A stretch of DNA of 64,000 nt from Vibrio sp. S17_S38 (GTDB lineage Bacteria; Pseudomonadota; Gammaproteobacteria; Enterobacterales; Vibrionaceae), in assembly GCF_014694375.1 (NCBI RefSeq), contig NZ_JAAUWW010000014.1:1-64000 (forward strand). Reading direction: 5' to 3'. This document shows positions 20,712 through 30,166 of this stretch, one piece after another. A program made the position numbers and the translations under genes. The notes under the pieces were generated by a model, which searched no databases, was not told the DNA's origin, and saw only the letters and a program-made list of their open reading frames with translations. Numbering within the stretch: position 1 is the first letter of the stretch; each line of letters begins with the position of its first letter.

Positions 20712-22238
20712 TCATACTGCTTGCGCGGTTAATTGTTTGAGTAATCGATCCATATTTCGATAACCCAATGCTTCAGCAAGATGTGATTTATGAATTGCCT
20801 CACAACCAGATAAATCTGCAATGGTACGCGCGACTTTTAAGATTCGGTGATATGCACGCACCGACAAACCTAGTTGATGCAGTGCATGTTCTAGAAATTC
20901 GGCATCTGATTTTTCTAATGCACAAAAATGCTCAATCTCTCGACTGCCCAATAACGCATTCACTTTACCATTACGCTTAAGCATAACTTGCCTAGCTTGC
21001 CACACTCGCTGCTTTACGACTTCGGTTGGCTCACCCCGATCGCCACCTTCAGATAACGTTCCTTTAGGCAGCGAAGGGATCTCTATCGACATATCAAATC
21101 GGTCCAGTAACGGCCCAGATAGACGGCTAAGGTAGCGTAATATCATTTGCGGGTTCGTTGCACGAGATTTCGATCCTTCGTAATAACCGGTTGGACTTGG
21201 GTTGAGCGCACCGACCAACTGAAAACGTGCTGGAAAGCGAGTCTTTCCTGCTGCGCGAGAAATAATGATCTCACCCGATTCAAGTGGCTCTCGCAGAGAA
21301 TCTAATACTTTTCGATCAAACTCCGGCATCTCATCTAAAAAAAGCAAACCATTATGCGCGAGGGATATCTCCCCAGGCCGTGGAATTGAGCCACCACCCA
21401 CCAGCGCCGCCATCGAGCTAGAATGATGAGGCGATCGAAATGGCCTATTTTTCCAATTGTGGTGATTGATATCAATATCAGTCAGTGAAGCCACCGAAGC
21501 ACTTTCTAGCGCTTCATCATCTTCCATTTCCGGTAATAAATCACATAAACGCGATGCGAGCATGGTTTTCCCTGTTCCCGGTGGACCTAAAAATAATAGG
21601 TTATGCGAGCCTGCCGCAGCAATTTCTAACGCTCGTTTACCTTGTTGTTGGCCAATAATATCTTGCAGATCGCGATCATTGGTTTTTACTTCCAGTTTTT
21701 CAGGTGAAATAAATAACTGTAAATTTTGTTGCCCACATAAATCCGCGCACACTTCCAATAAACTCGATGCAGATTTATGCAAACCTTTGCCGACTAGCGC
21801 AGCTTGATCACCATTATCATTCGGCACCACTAAACAACGAGCAATATTTTTGCAAGCTAATGCAGCCGGAAGCACGCCTTTAACTCGACGTAAGTCACCA
21901 GATAAAGCCAGCTCCCCAACAAATTCATAATGCTCAAGTTTATTGATCGCAATTTGTTGTGAGGCTGCCAAAATCCCCAACGCGATCGGTAAGTCAAAGC
22001 GTCCTCCTTCTTTGGGTAAATCTGCTGGCGCTAAATTGACTGTAATGCGCTTAGCAGGAAACTCAAAATTTGAATTCAAGATAGCACTACGAACTCTGTC
22101 TTTAGCTTCCTTCACCGTTGTCTCAGGTAATCCCACTAAAGAAAATCCAGGCATACCATTACTGATATGTACTTCAACCGTAACCTCCGGCGCTTCAACA
22201 CCAACACAGGCTCGGCTATGTATAATTGCTAATTCCAT
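20712..22238 (-). CDS. comM: ComM/YifB family AAA+ ATPase (Mg-chelatase-like)
   Basis: A 508-residue hexameric helicase that promotes branch migration during natural transformation. An N-terminal Lon-like domain is followed by the AAA+ core with Walker A GPPGTGKTM near residue 219, Walker B LLFLDEMPEF near 297, and the C-terminal domain with SVRAYHRILKVARTIADL. I chose the ATG at 22238 (MELAIIHSRA), the conserved N terminus; the frame is open ten codons further. It is divergent from the ilv operon, as yifB is from ilvL in E. coli. Confidence 0.95.
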   Translation of the reverse strand: MELAIIHSRACVGVEAPEVTVEVHISNGMPGFSLVGLPETTVKEAKDRVRSAILNSNFEFPAKRITVNLAPADLPKEGGRFDLPIALGILAASQQIAINKLEHYEFVGELALSGDLRRVKGVLPAALACKNIARCLVVPNDNGDQAALVGKGLHKSASSLLEVCADLCGQQNLQLFISPEKLEVKTNDRDLQDIIGQQQGKRALEIAAAGSHNLLFLGPPGTGKTMLASRLCDLLPEMEDDEALESASVASLTDIDINHHNWKNRPFRSPHHSSSMAALVGGGSIPRPGEISLAHNGLLFLDEMPEFDRKVLDSLREPLESGEIIISRAAGKTRFPARFQLVGALNPSPTGYYEGSKSRATNPQMILRYLSRLSGPLLDRFDMSIEIPSLPKGTLSEGGDRGEPTEVVKQRVWQARQVMLKRNGKVNALLGSREIEHFCALEKSDAEFLEHALHQLGLSVRAYHRILKVARTIADLSGCEAIHKSHLAEALGYRNMDRLLKQLTAQAV

Positions 22239-22342
22239 TGATTTCTCACCATTTATTAAAGCAACCATCGCTACTTTTATTGTTTGTATATAGGTGTATA
22301 CAAGGTTTCACGCGGGCAGTATGGTGAAAAAAGTGTGAGTTT

Positions 22343-22371
22343 TTGCTTGTAATATAACCAGAGTCTGTGAT
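22343..22371 (+). promoter_or_regulatory. Possible ilv operon promoter
   Basis: TTGCTT (22343-22348), a 17-base spacer and TGTGAT (22366-22371) sit about 70 bases before the leader peptide. The -10 is a poor match; an alternative hexamer overlaps. Tentative. Confidence 0.35.
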
Positions 22372-22443
22372 ACCACTAACAATACAAGTTTACTAACGTC
22401 TTATTTACAAGTTCAATTCTCTATTTATTGATATGGAAAACTA

Positions 22444-22533
22444 ATGAATATTATCGCTCGACTTAACCTTCTCATTATTATCATTCTCGTGGTCATTATT
22501 CGATCCGCGCGGGGATTAGTGAGCGATAAGTAA
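22444..22533 (+). CDS. ilv operon leader peptide
   Basis: A 29-codon frame, MNIIARLNLLIIIILVVIIR followed by SARGLVSDK, containing eight isoleucine, five leucine and three valine codons, half of the peptide, mostly in one block at codons 9-19. This is the sensor of an attenuator: scarcity of charged Ile, Leu or Val tRNAs would stall ribosomes here. It plays the role of E. coli IlvL. It ends 17 bases before the terminator stem and lies 150 bases ahead of ilvG. Confidence 0.93.
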   Translation: MNIIARLNLLIIIILVVIIRSARGLVSDK

Positions 22534-22580
22534 ACACCAACACTAATAAGCCCCCGCACTCAAGTCCGGGGGTTTTTTTT
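22509..22580 (+). promoter_or_regulatory. ilv attenuator (terminator and competing stem)
   Basis: CCCCCG (22551-22556) and CGGGGG (22567-22572) form a GC stem followed by eight T residues, an intrinsic terminator. The sequence GCGGGG (22509-22514), inside the last third of the leader peptide, is complementary to CCCCGC (22552-22557), so it can sequester the 5' arm and prevent termination when the ribosome stalls upstream. This is the standard logic of branched-chain attenuators. Confidence 0.88.
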
Positions 22581-22687
22581 ATCTTATACAGAATGAAAAA
22601 TACATAAAAATACAATTAGGAATGAGGCAAGGGAATGTCAATCGAAAAATCGTTAAGGAAACAAACTAGCTCAAAGGGGAGACAAGA

Positions 22688-24334
22688 ATGAATGGATCGG
22701 AGCTGGTAGTCAGCGCATTGCAACAAGAAGGCATCAAAACTATATTTGGTTACCCTGGTGGAGCCATTATGCCAATCTACGATGCATTGTATGATGGTGG
22801 TGTTGAACACATTTTGTGCCGACACGAGCAAGGAGCAGTCATGGCTGCAATAGGTATGGCTCGCTCCACTCAAGAAGTCGCCGTTTGTATGGCAACCTCA
22901 GGGCCTGGAGCAACCAATTTAGTCACCGGCCTTGCTGATGCACTAATGGACTCCATTCCTATTGTTGCGATTACTGGACAAGTTGCTAGCACTCATATTG
23001 GTACTGATGCATTTCAAGAAATGGATGTTATTGGCATGTCACTCTCTTGTTGCAAGCACAGCTATCTTGTCACCGATATCAACGACCTTGCACCAACTCT
23101 TGCCGAAGCATTTGAAGTGGCTAAATCAGGCCGACCTGGTCCAGTATTGGTTGATATTGCTAAAGATGTACAGCTTGCTCAAGCCCCAGTAAAAACATTA
23201 CCAGAGTTCACTCCGCCCGCTATTCCTGTTGCCAGCCCAGAAGCAATAGAACAAGCTCAACAAGTGTTAGCCAAAAGCCGTAAACCCGTATTATATGTCG
23301 GTGGTGGTGTGCAACTTGCTAAAGCGACGCACTCGGTTCGTCAATTTTTAACCAACAATCCAATGCCTGCTGTTAGTACGTTAAAAGGTTTGGGTAGTAT
23401 TGAGCGCCATTACCCGCATTACTTAGGCATGCTAGGTATGCACGGCACTAAAGCGGCCAACTTAGTGGTGCAAGAAGCGGATTTATTAATCGTGGTTGGT
23501 GCTCGTTTTGATGATCGAGTGACTGGAAAGCTTGATACCTTCGCACCGCACGCGAAAGTGATTCATTTAGATATCGATGCAGCTGAATTCAACAAACTTC
23601 GTCTATCTCATGCCTCCTTGCGTGGTGACCTCAATTTATTATTGCCACAGCTAGAGTTAACGACCGACATATCGGAATGGATGGAACACTGTGACCGACT
23701 GCGCACTAAATTCAAATGGCGCTATAACCATCCAGGCGATCTTATCTACGCGCCTAAATTACTAAAACAGTTGAGCGATATGATGCCAGATAGCGCGGTG
23801 GTTTCTACCGATGTTGGTCAGCATCAAATGTGGGCAGCGCAACATATTCAACCTCGCTTGCCACAAAATTACCTAACATCGGCAGGTCTTGGCACTATGG
23901 GGTTTGGTTTGCCTGCCGCTATGGGGGCTAAAGTAGCGCGCCCTAATGATGAGTCTATTCTTATCACTGGTGATGGCTCGATAATGATGAATATTCAAGA
24001 GCTTGGAACCTTAAAGCGTCGTCAAATCCCCGTCAAAATAGTCTTACTGAATAACCAACGTTTAGGTATGGTGCGCCAATGGCAATCCCTGTTTTTTGAT
24101 GGTCGACATAGTGAAACTATTTTAGACGATAATCCTGATTTCATCATGCTCGCTAAAGCTTTTGATATTCCAGGTAAAACTATTACACGCAAAGAAGAAG
24201 TAGAACCGGCACTTAAAGAAATGTTAGCCAGTAAAACCTCTTATTTACTGCACGTTTTAATTTCTGAAGAAGAAAACGTTTGGCCATTAGTGCCACCAGG
24301 CGCAGCAAACCAAGATATGTTGGAGAATAACTAA
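22688..24334 (+). CDS. ilvG: Acetolactate synthase II large subunit
   Basis: A 548-residue ThDP- and FAD-dependent enzyme that makes 2-acetolactate or 2-aceto-2-hydroxybutyrate, the first common step of Val/Leu/Ile synthesis. It shows the [12 protein letters not shown] motif and catalytic Glu in CRHEQGA (residues about 20-50), the FAD region in the middle, and the ThDP motif [12 protein letters not shown] near 431-442 ending in the NN pair. The frame is intact, unlike ilvG of E. coli K-12. GGGGAG precedes the ATG. ilvM starts at its last base. Confidence 0.97.
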   Translation: MNGSELVVSALQQEGIKTIFGYPGGAIMPIYDALYDGGVEHILCRHEQGAVMAAIGMARSTQEVAVCMATSGPGATNLVTGLADALMDSIPIVAITGQVASTHIGTDAFQEMDVIGMSLSCCKHSYLVTDINDLAPTLAEAFEVAKSGRPGPVLVDIAKDVQLAQAPVKTLPEFTPPAIPVASPEAIEQAQQVLAKSRKPVLYVGGGVQLAKATHSVRQFLTNNPMPAVSTLKGLGSIERHYPHYLGMLGMHGTKAANLVVQEADLLIVVGARFDDRVTGKLDTFAPHAKVIHLDIDAAEFNKLRLSHASLRGDLNLLLPQLELTTDISEWMEHCDRLRTKFKWRYNHPGDLIYAPKLLKQLSDMMPDSAVVSTDVGQHQMWAAQHIQPRLPQNYLTSAGLGTMGFGLPAAMGAKVARPNDESILITGDGSIMMNIQELGTLKRRQIPVKIVLLNNQRLGMVRQWQSLFFDGRHSETILDDNPDFIMLAKAFDIPGKTITRKEEVEPALKEMLASKTSYLLHVLISEEENVWPLVPPGAANQDMLENN

Positions 24335-24588
24335 TGGACAGATATCAATTAAATATAAAAGCCGATGATAAGCCTGTTTTATTAGAACGGGTATTGCGCG
24401 TCATTCGACATCGTGGTTTTATTATCAGACAAGTGATCGCGACAGTTAACCACGAAAGCAATATTGCCAGTGTTGAAATCATTGTCGACAGCAACCGTCC
24501 AATTAGCATTTTGATCAACCAAATCGAAAAACTATGGGATATTATCACCGTTGAAACGGAACTATTACAAACTCATTTATCTGAATAA
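24334..24588 (+). CDS. ilvM: Acetolactate synthase II small subunit
   Basis: An 84-residue ACT-domain regulatory subunit of acetolactate synthase II. It has the compact form typical of IlvM (E. coli 87 residues), with the ACT beta-alpha-beta start DRYQLNIKADDKPVLLERVL. Its ATG overlaps the ilvG stop (TAATG), so the two subunits are translationally coupled. Isozyme II in E. coli is insensitive to valine; the same is likely here but is not shown by sequence. Confidence 0.94.
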   Translation: MDRYQLNIKADDKPVLLERVLRVIRHRGFIIRQVIATVNHESNIASVEIIVDSNRPISILINQIEKLWDIITVETELLQTHLSE

Positions 24589-24620
24589 ATGAGTACGTGT
24601 CTATCTAAAGGAAGAAGAAA

Positions 24621-25559
24621 ATGTCTACAAGCACAGCAGATTTTATTTGGTTTAATGGTGAAATGGTTCCTTGGGCAGAAGCCAATGTCCACGTATTAAC
24701 GCACTCAATGCACTATGGTACCTCTGTTTTTGAAGGCGTTCGTTGCTACGACACCCCTAACGGACCGATTGTTTTTCGCCATCGTGAACACATGCAGCGC
24801 TTAAAAGATTCTGCCAAAATTTATCGATTCCCTATTCCATATTCAGTCGATGAAATTATGGAAGCATGTCGTGAAACTCTGCGTGCCAATAAGCTTGATT
24901 CCGCTTATATCCGTCCACTTGGTTTCATTGGTAATGTCGGTCTAGGTGTTTGCCCTCCTGTCGATTCCAAAATGGAACTGATTATTGCCGCTTTTCCGTG
25001 GGGCGCATATTTAGGCGAAGAAGCCCTTGCTAACGGTGTCGATGCCATGATTTCTAGTTGGAATCGTGCTGCACCAAATACCATTCCAACCGCTGCAAAA
25101 GCTGGTGGTAACTACCTTTCTTCACTACTTGTCGGTGGTGAGGCTCGTCGCCATGGTTATGATGAAGGTATTGCACTCAGTGTCAGCGGGTATATATCTG
25201 AAGGCGCGGGTGAAAACATTTTTGTAGTAAAAGATGGCAAGATAGTCACGCCACCATCTACTAGCTCGATTTTGCCGGGCATCACACGTGATTCAATTGT
25301 TATACTAGCCAAAGATTTAGGTTACGACATTATTGAAGCAAACATCGCGCGCGAAGCATTATATCTAGCAGACGAAGTCTTCATGACGGGCACCGCAGCA
25401 GAAATAGTACCAGTACGCAGTGTAGACCAAATCACCGTGGGTGAAGGCAAACGTGGCCCAATTACTGAACACATTCAATCGACTTTCTTTGGCCTATTTA
25501 ATGGTTCAACAGAAGACAAGTGGGGATGGCTCGATCCAGTCTATCCACAAGGTAAATAA
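24621..25559 (+). CDS. ilvE: Branched-chain amino acid aminotransferase
   Basis: A 312-residue fold-type IV PLP enzyme that carries out the last step of Val, Leu and Ile synthesis. Visible are HSMHYGTSVFEGVRCY near 28-43, the PLP-lysine region around AAKAGGNYLSSL near 158-169, and EGAGENIFVVKDG near 194-206. Thirty-two bases after ilvM with GGAAGAAG before its ATG. A 99-base spacer with a small perfect hairpin separates it from ilvD. Confidence 0.97.
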   Translation: MSTSTADFIWFNGEMVPWAEANVHVLTHSMHYGTSVFEGVRCYDTPNGPIVFRHREHMQRLKDSAKIYRFPIPYSVDEIMEACRETLRANKLDSAYIRPLGFIGNVGLGVCPPVDSKMELIIAAFPWGAYLGEEALANGVDAMISSWNRAAPNTIPTAAKAGGNYLSSLLVGGEARRHGYDEGIALSVSGYISEGAGENIFVVKDGKIVTPPSTSSILPGITRDSIVILAKDLGYDIIEANIAREALYLADEVFMTGTAAEIVPVRSVDQITVGEGKRGPITEHIQSTFFGLFNGSTEDKWGWLDPVYPQGK

Positions 25560-25599
25560 ACCTAAAGATAAGCAAGCTGTAAGGTAAAAACTCATCTAT

Positions 25600-25621
25600 A
25601 TAGGAGGTACACGCCTCCTAT
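25600..25621 (+). other. Perfect hairpin in the ilvE-ilvD spacer
   Basis: ATAGGAGG (25600-25607) and CCTCCTAT (25614-25621) form an 8-bp stem with a six-base loop. No T-run follows, so it is not a terminator. It could stabilise or mark an mRNA end inside the operon, or hide an AGGAGG sequence from ribosomes. Confidence 0.6.
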
Positions 25622-25658
25622 TTCGCATTAAAAGCTATTGTATTAAAAGGATTTAAAT

Positions 25659-27500
25659 ATGCCCATCTATCGTTCCGCTACCACCACTCATGGTCGAAAT
25701 ATGGCAGGTGCTCGTGCTTTATGGCGCGCCACTGGCGTTAAAGAAGAAGATTTCGGTAAACCTATCATTGCGGTTGTAAACTCCTTTACTCAATTCGTAC
25801 CCGGCCATGTTCACCTAAAAGATATGGGTCAATTAGTGGCGGCCGAAATTGAAAAAGCGGGCGGTATTGCAAAGGAATTTAATACAATTGCGGTAGATGA
25901 TGGTATTGCGATGGGCCATGGAGGGATGTTGTACTCACTACCTTCACGCGAACTCATTGCCGATTCAGTCGAATACATGGTTAATGCGCATTGCGCCGAT
26001 GCCATGGTGTGCATTTCCAACTGTGACAAAATCACGCCGGGAATGTTAATGGCATCATTACGCTTAAATATTCCAGTCATTTTTGTGTCTGGCGGCCCAA
26101 TGGAAGCAGGTAAAACTAAGTTATCTGATCAAATCATCAAGCTTGATCTGGTTGATGCCATGATCCAAGGCGCAGATCCAAAAGTTTCCGACGCTCAAAG
26201 TGAGCAAGTAGAACGCTCAGCTTGCCCAACTTGTGGTTCATGCTCTGGTATGTTTACCGCTAACTCAATGAACTGTTTAACCGAAGCGCTAGGTTTAAGC
26301 CAGCCGGGTAACGGTTCTATGCTCGCCACTCACGCCGATCGTGAACAACTGTTCTTAAATGCTGGTCATCGTATTGTTGAACTGACTAAACGTTATTATT
26401 TAGAGGATGATGAATCTGCTCTGCCACGCAATATTGCATCACGCGCGGCATTTGAAAATGCCATGGCTCTTGATGTAGCAATGGGTGGATCAACCAATAC
26501 CGTGCTGCATTTAGTTGCGGCGGCTCAAGAAGGTGACATTGACTTCACCATGGAAGACATTGATCGCATCTCTCGTCTCATTCCAAACATCTGTAAAGTA
26601 GCACCTTCTACTCCAAAATATCATATGGAAGATGTGCACCGAGCGGGTGGAGTCATGGCAATTTTAGGTGAGTTAAACCGAGCTGGCCTTATCAATAACC
26701 AAACCAATACCGTGCTAGGCATGACGATGGATGAGCAATTAGCCCATTACGACATCATGCAAACTCAATCAGAAGACGTGAAAAAATTCTTCCGCGCCGG
26801 TCCTGCTGGTATTCGTACCACTAAAGCTTTCTCGCAAGATTGTCGTTGGGACACTCTCGATGATGACCGTGAGAATGGTTGTATTCGTACCAAAGCCAAT
26901 GCCTTTAGCCAAGATGGCGGTTTAGCCGTACTCAGCGGTAATATCGCCTTAAATGGCTGCATTGTAAAAACGGCTGGTGTGGATGAAAACAGCCTAACAT
27001 TCCAAGGCCCAGCCGTAGTATTTGAAAGCCAAGAAAGTGCTGTTGAAGGTATTTTAGGTGGAAAAGTAAAAGCAGGCGATGTCGTGGTTATTCGCTATGA
27101 AGGTCCAAAAGGTGGCCCAGGCATGCAAGAAATGCTGTATCCAACCACTTATCTTAAATCGATGGGTTTAGGCAAAGAATGTGCGCTATTAACCGATGGC
27201 CGCTTCTCTGGCGGTACATCAGGCTTATCGATTGGCCATGCCTCACCAGAAGCCGCCGATGGTGGAACGATTGGTTTAGTCAACCAAGGCGATATCATTA
27301 CCATCGATATTCCAAACCGTACCATTGAGCTTGAAGTCAGCGAGCAAGAGCTGGCTGAACGTCGTGCTAAGCAAGATAAATTAGGCTGGAAACCCGTTGC
27401 GCGTGAACGCGTAGTGTCTTATGCACTTAAAGCTTACGCTATGCTTGCCACCAGCGCAGATAAAGGTGCGGTACGTGATAAATCTAAGCTAGAAGGGTAA
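25659..27500 (+). CDS. ilvD: Dihydroxy-acid dehydratase
   Basis: A 613-residue iron-sulfur dehydratase that converts 2,3-dihydroxy-3-methylvalerate and -isovalerate to the keto acids. Cluster-binding cysteines are seen in [12 protein letters not shown] near 119-130 and in [16 protein letters not shown] near 193-208. The C terminus has the [15 protein letters not shown] active-site block near 512-526. Length matches E. coli IlvD (616). AAGGA precedes the ATG; ilvA follows after four bases. Confidence 0.98.
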   Translation: MPIYRSATTTHGRNMAGARALWRATGVKEEDFGKPIIAVVNSFTQFVPGHVHLKDMGQLVAAEIEKAGGIAKEFNTIAVDDGIAMGHGGMLYSLPSRELIADSVEYMVNAHCADAMVCISNCDKITPGMLMASLRLNIPVIFVSGGPMEAGKTKLSDQIIKLDLVDAMIQGADPKVSDAQSEQVERSACPTCGSCSGMFTANSMNCLTEALGLSQPGNGSMLATHADREQLFLNAGHRIVELTKRYYLEDDESALPRNIASRAAFENAMALDVAMGGSTNTVLHLVAAAQEGDIDFTMEDIDRISRLIPNICKVAPSTPKYHMEDVHRAGGVMAILGELNRAGLINNQTNTVLGMTMDEQLAHYDIMQTQSEDVKKFFRAGPAGIRTTKAFSQDCRWDTLDDDRENGCIRTKANAFSQDGGLAVLSGNIALNGCIVKTAGVDENSLTFQGPAVVFESQESAVEGILGGKVKAGDVVVIRYEGPKGGPGMQEMLYPTTYLKSMGLGKECALLTDGRFSGGTSGLSIGHASPEAADGGTIGLVNQGDIITIDIPNRTIELEVSEQELAERRAKQDKLGWKPVARERVVSYALKAYAMLATSADKGAVRDKSKLEG

Positions 27501-27504
27501 TCCC

Positions 27505-29058
27505 ATGGCCGAAGATAGTGAGCAAACCAAGCTAAACCTTCCGCATACTGGCGCAGAATACCTGCGCCATATCTTGCGCGCGCCAATTTATGACGTCGCG
27601 CAAGTCACGCCATTGCAAACGCTCACCCGCTTATCTGAGCGTTTAAGTAATCATATCCAGCTTAAACGTGAAGATAGACAACCCGTTCATTCATTTAAAC
27701 TGCGCGGCGCTTACAATATGGTTGCCAGCTTAAATGATGCACAAAAACAAGCGGGCGTGATCACAGCATCAGCAGGGAATCATGCACAAGGTATCGCGTT
27801 ATCGGGTAAGCATTTATCCATTCGCGCTATTATCGTGATGCCAAAAACCACCCCCGATATTAAAGTGAATGCGGTGCGTGGTTACGGCGGTGAAGTTGTA
27901 TTACATGGTAATAATTTTGATGAAGCCAAAAGTGAAGCCGAGCGTTTAGCGGCTAAGCATGGTTACACTTATGTGCCACCCTTTGATCATCCTTTGGTGA
28001 TCGCAGGGCAAGGGACTATTGGCATGGAAATGCTGCAACAAAATGGTCACCTTGATTATATTTTTGTGCCCGTTGGTGGTGGTGGTTTAGCTGCTGGCGT
28101 TGCGGTTCTAATTAAGCAATTAATGCCTGAAATCAAAGTGATTGCCGTCGAGCCTGAAGATTCAGCTTGTTTGAAAGCAGCGCTTGATGCAGGGAAACCG
28201 GTGGCTTTAGAACGAGTCAGCATGTTTGCCGATGGCGTAGCAGTCAAAATTATTGGTAATGAAACTTTCCGTTTGTGCCAACAACATTTAGATGGACACA
28301 TTACGGTTTCTAGCGATGAAATCTGCGCGGCCGTCAAAGATATTTTTGAAGATACGCGAGCAATTGCCGAGCCATCAGGCGCACTTGCATTAGCGGGTTT
28401 GAAAAAGTATGCCGAACAACATCAACTAAAAGATAAGCAGCTAGGCGCAGTGCTTTCAGGTGCCAACACCAACTTCCACGGATTGCGTTATGTGTCTGAA
28501 CGCTGTGAGTTGGGTGAGAAACGTGAAGGCTTATTGGCCGTGACCATTCCTGAACGCAAAGGCGCTTTCTTTGAGTTCTGTAATCTTATTGGTGGACGAG
28601 CGGTAACCGAGTTTAACTATCGCTATAACGACGATAAACAGGCCAATATTTTTGTCGGGGTACGCCTACAAGAAGGCCAGCAAGAGCTTGATCATATTGT
28701 AGAGGATTTACGTGCGGGTGGTTATCCAGTAGCAGATTTATCGGATGATGAAATGGCAAAACTGCATGTACGCTATATGATTGGCGGCAAACCACTTAAG
28801 CCGCTACAAGAACGTTTATACAGCTTTGAATTTCCAGAGTCACCGGGGGCACTACTGAACTTTTTAAGTACCTTAGGCACCCACTGGAATATTAGCTTAT
28901 TCAACTATCGTAACCACGGCGCCGATTATGGCCGTGTACTATGTGGTTTTGAACTGGCTGATTCCGATCTAGAACGATTCTCCGCTCATCTAAAAGAGTT
29001 GGGCTATCAATATAAAGACGAAAACGATAGTCCATCGTATAAGTTCTTTTTATCCTAG
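27505..29058 (+). CDS. ilvA: Biosynthetic threonine deaminase
   Basis: A 517-residue PLP enzyme that makes 2-oxobutyrate from threonine, committing carbon to isoleucine, and is feedback-inhibited by isoleucine in the family. The catalytic domain has the PLP lysine in VHSFKLRGAYN near residue 58, SAGNHAQGIALS near 89-100 and the glycine-rich phosphate loop VGGGGLAAG near 188-196. Two ACT-like regulatory domains follow from about 335 to the end, marking the biosynthetic form. Last gene of the operon, followed by a terminator. Confidence 0.98.
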   Translation: MAEDSEQTKLNLPHTGAEYLRHILRAPIYDVAQVTPLQTLTRLSERLSNHIQLKREDRQPVHSFKLRGAYNMVASLNDAQKQAGVITASAGNHAQGIALSGKHLSIRAIIVMPKTTPDIKVNAVRGYGGEVVLHGNNFDEAKSEAERLAAKHGYTYVPPFDHPLVIAGQGTIGMEMLQQNGHLDYIFVPVGGGGLAAGVAVLIKQLMPEIKVIAVEPEDSACLKAALDAGKPVALERVSMFADGVAVKIIGNETFRLCQQHLDGHITVSSDEICAAVKDIFEDTRAIAEPSGALALAGLKKYAEQHQLKDKQLGAVLSGANTNFHGLRYVSERCELGEKREGLLAVTIPERKGAFFEFCNLIGGRAVTEFNYRYNDDKQANIFVGVRLQEGQQELDHIVEDLRAGGYPVADLSDDEMAKLHVRYMIGGKPLKPLQERLYSFEFPESPGALLNFLSTLGTHWNISLFNYRNHGADYGRVLCGFELADSDLERFSAHLKELGYQYKDENDSPSYKFFLS

Positions 29059-29082
29059 AAGAGCACTAAATTTCTGAGATCT

Positions 29083-29118
29083 AAAAGGTGGCGCGGTTAT
29101 CTTACTGCCCACCTTTTT
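29083..29118. terminator. Terminator after ilvA
   Basis: AAAAGGTGG (29083-29091) pairs with CCACCTTTTT (29109-29118) across a 17-base loop, with flanking A- and T-runs. It can stop ilvA and the converging punR. Confidence 0.82.
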
Positions 29119-29147
29119 ATTAATAATCTAAATATTGGAAACATACT

Positions 29148-30047
29148 TTATTCCAACCACTGTTTATGCAACTGTTCACTATCTCCAAGATAATCGATCA
29201 ACCATTCCACCAGCTTATTGCCTTCATCTTTACGCCACACCAAACAACAAGCACTTAATAGTTTATCACCACTGATCTGTGCTTCAATTAACTCTCTTTG
29301 AGCAATAAAATGCTTAGCCATATGACGAGGCATATACCCCATTCCAACCTTGTTTTTAAGGCATTCAATCGCACTAAACCAGTTAGGTAGTAATAAACGG
29401 CGTTGTTGCATTGAATGCCAAGTATGCCTTTTAGGTAGTAACGTAGAAGTATCATCCAAACAGATCGCAGGAATATTCATTAAATCGTCAGCGGTTAATT
29501 CACTTTTATTCGCTAAAGGATGGTCAACCGCCATCACATAAGCCCAATCAATTTCACCCATCGACTTCACCCCATAATCACCACTAACAGGAATAGCGGA
29601 AGTGGCTCCAATCACAATGTCAGCACGACCTTCTGAAATGGCTTCCCATGATCCATTAAATACCTCCATATTAATTTGCAGTTCAGCAAAATCAAAAGTA
29701 CGGTAAAAGTCTTCAATTAAAGGCTTTAGTTGCTCAAGTTTAACGATATTATCTAAAGTAAGCTTAACGGTTTTGTGGTAACCATTTTCCACTCGTTTAG
29801 TTTGTGCTTTCACCTCTTCCATATGACGTAATAATTGGCGAGCTTCATTGATAAAGTGCTGCCCAGCTTCAGTGAGCTCTACCTTGCGCGCTAAACGATT
29901 AAATATTTTCACACCTAATTCATCTTCAACCTGACGAACTGCATAACTTATCGCTGAAGGTACTTTATGTAATTGCTCGGCGGCAGCAGTAAAACTCCCA
30001 AGTCGTGCAATGGTATCGAGCATTTGCAGAGATTGTTTTGAATACAT
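29148..30047 (-). CDS. punR: LysR-family regulator, PunR-like
   Basis: A 299-residue LysR-type regulator: N-terminal winged helix-turn-helix (about 1-60, with LDTIARLGSFTAAAEQLHKV) and a C-terminal effector-binding domain (about 90-290). The divergent neighbour is a PunC-like MFS carrier, the same arrangement as E. coli punR/punC (ydhB/ydhC), where PunR activates punC in response to purine nucleosides. I chose the ATG at 30047 (MYSKQSL), eight codons inside the longest frame. The gene name rests on neighbourhood and resemblance, so it is less sure than the family. Confidence 0.82.
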   Translation of the reverse strand: MYSKQSLQMLDTIARLGSFTAAAEQLHKVPSAISYAVRQVEDELGVKIFNRLARKVELTEAGQHFINEARQLLRHMEEVKAQTKRVENGYHKTVKLTLDNIVKLEQLKPLIEDFYRTFDFAELQINMEVFNGSWEAISEGRADIVIGATSAIPVSGDYGVKSMGEIDWAYVMAVDHPLANKSELTADDLMNIPAICLDDTSTLLPKRHTWHSMQQRRLLLPNWFSAIECLKNKVGMGYMPRHMAKHFIAQRELIEAQISGDKLLSACCLVWRKDEGNKLVEWLIDYLGDSEQLHKQWLE

Positions 30048-30166
30048 TTGACACCACCAATTATCCATCAAAAAATTTGAACGCTAACTCAAAATTATAA
30101 CGTTTAATTTTGTCATAAGGAAAATTTATACTAGTGCTAATAGATTAACTTTTTAGTGGCACTGAT

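Noticed and set aside
22688-24334. Frameshift in ilvG as in E. coli K-12
   Set aside because: Frame is intact over 548 codons with all ThDP and FAD motifs.
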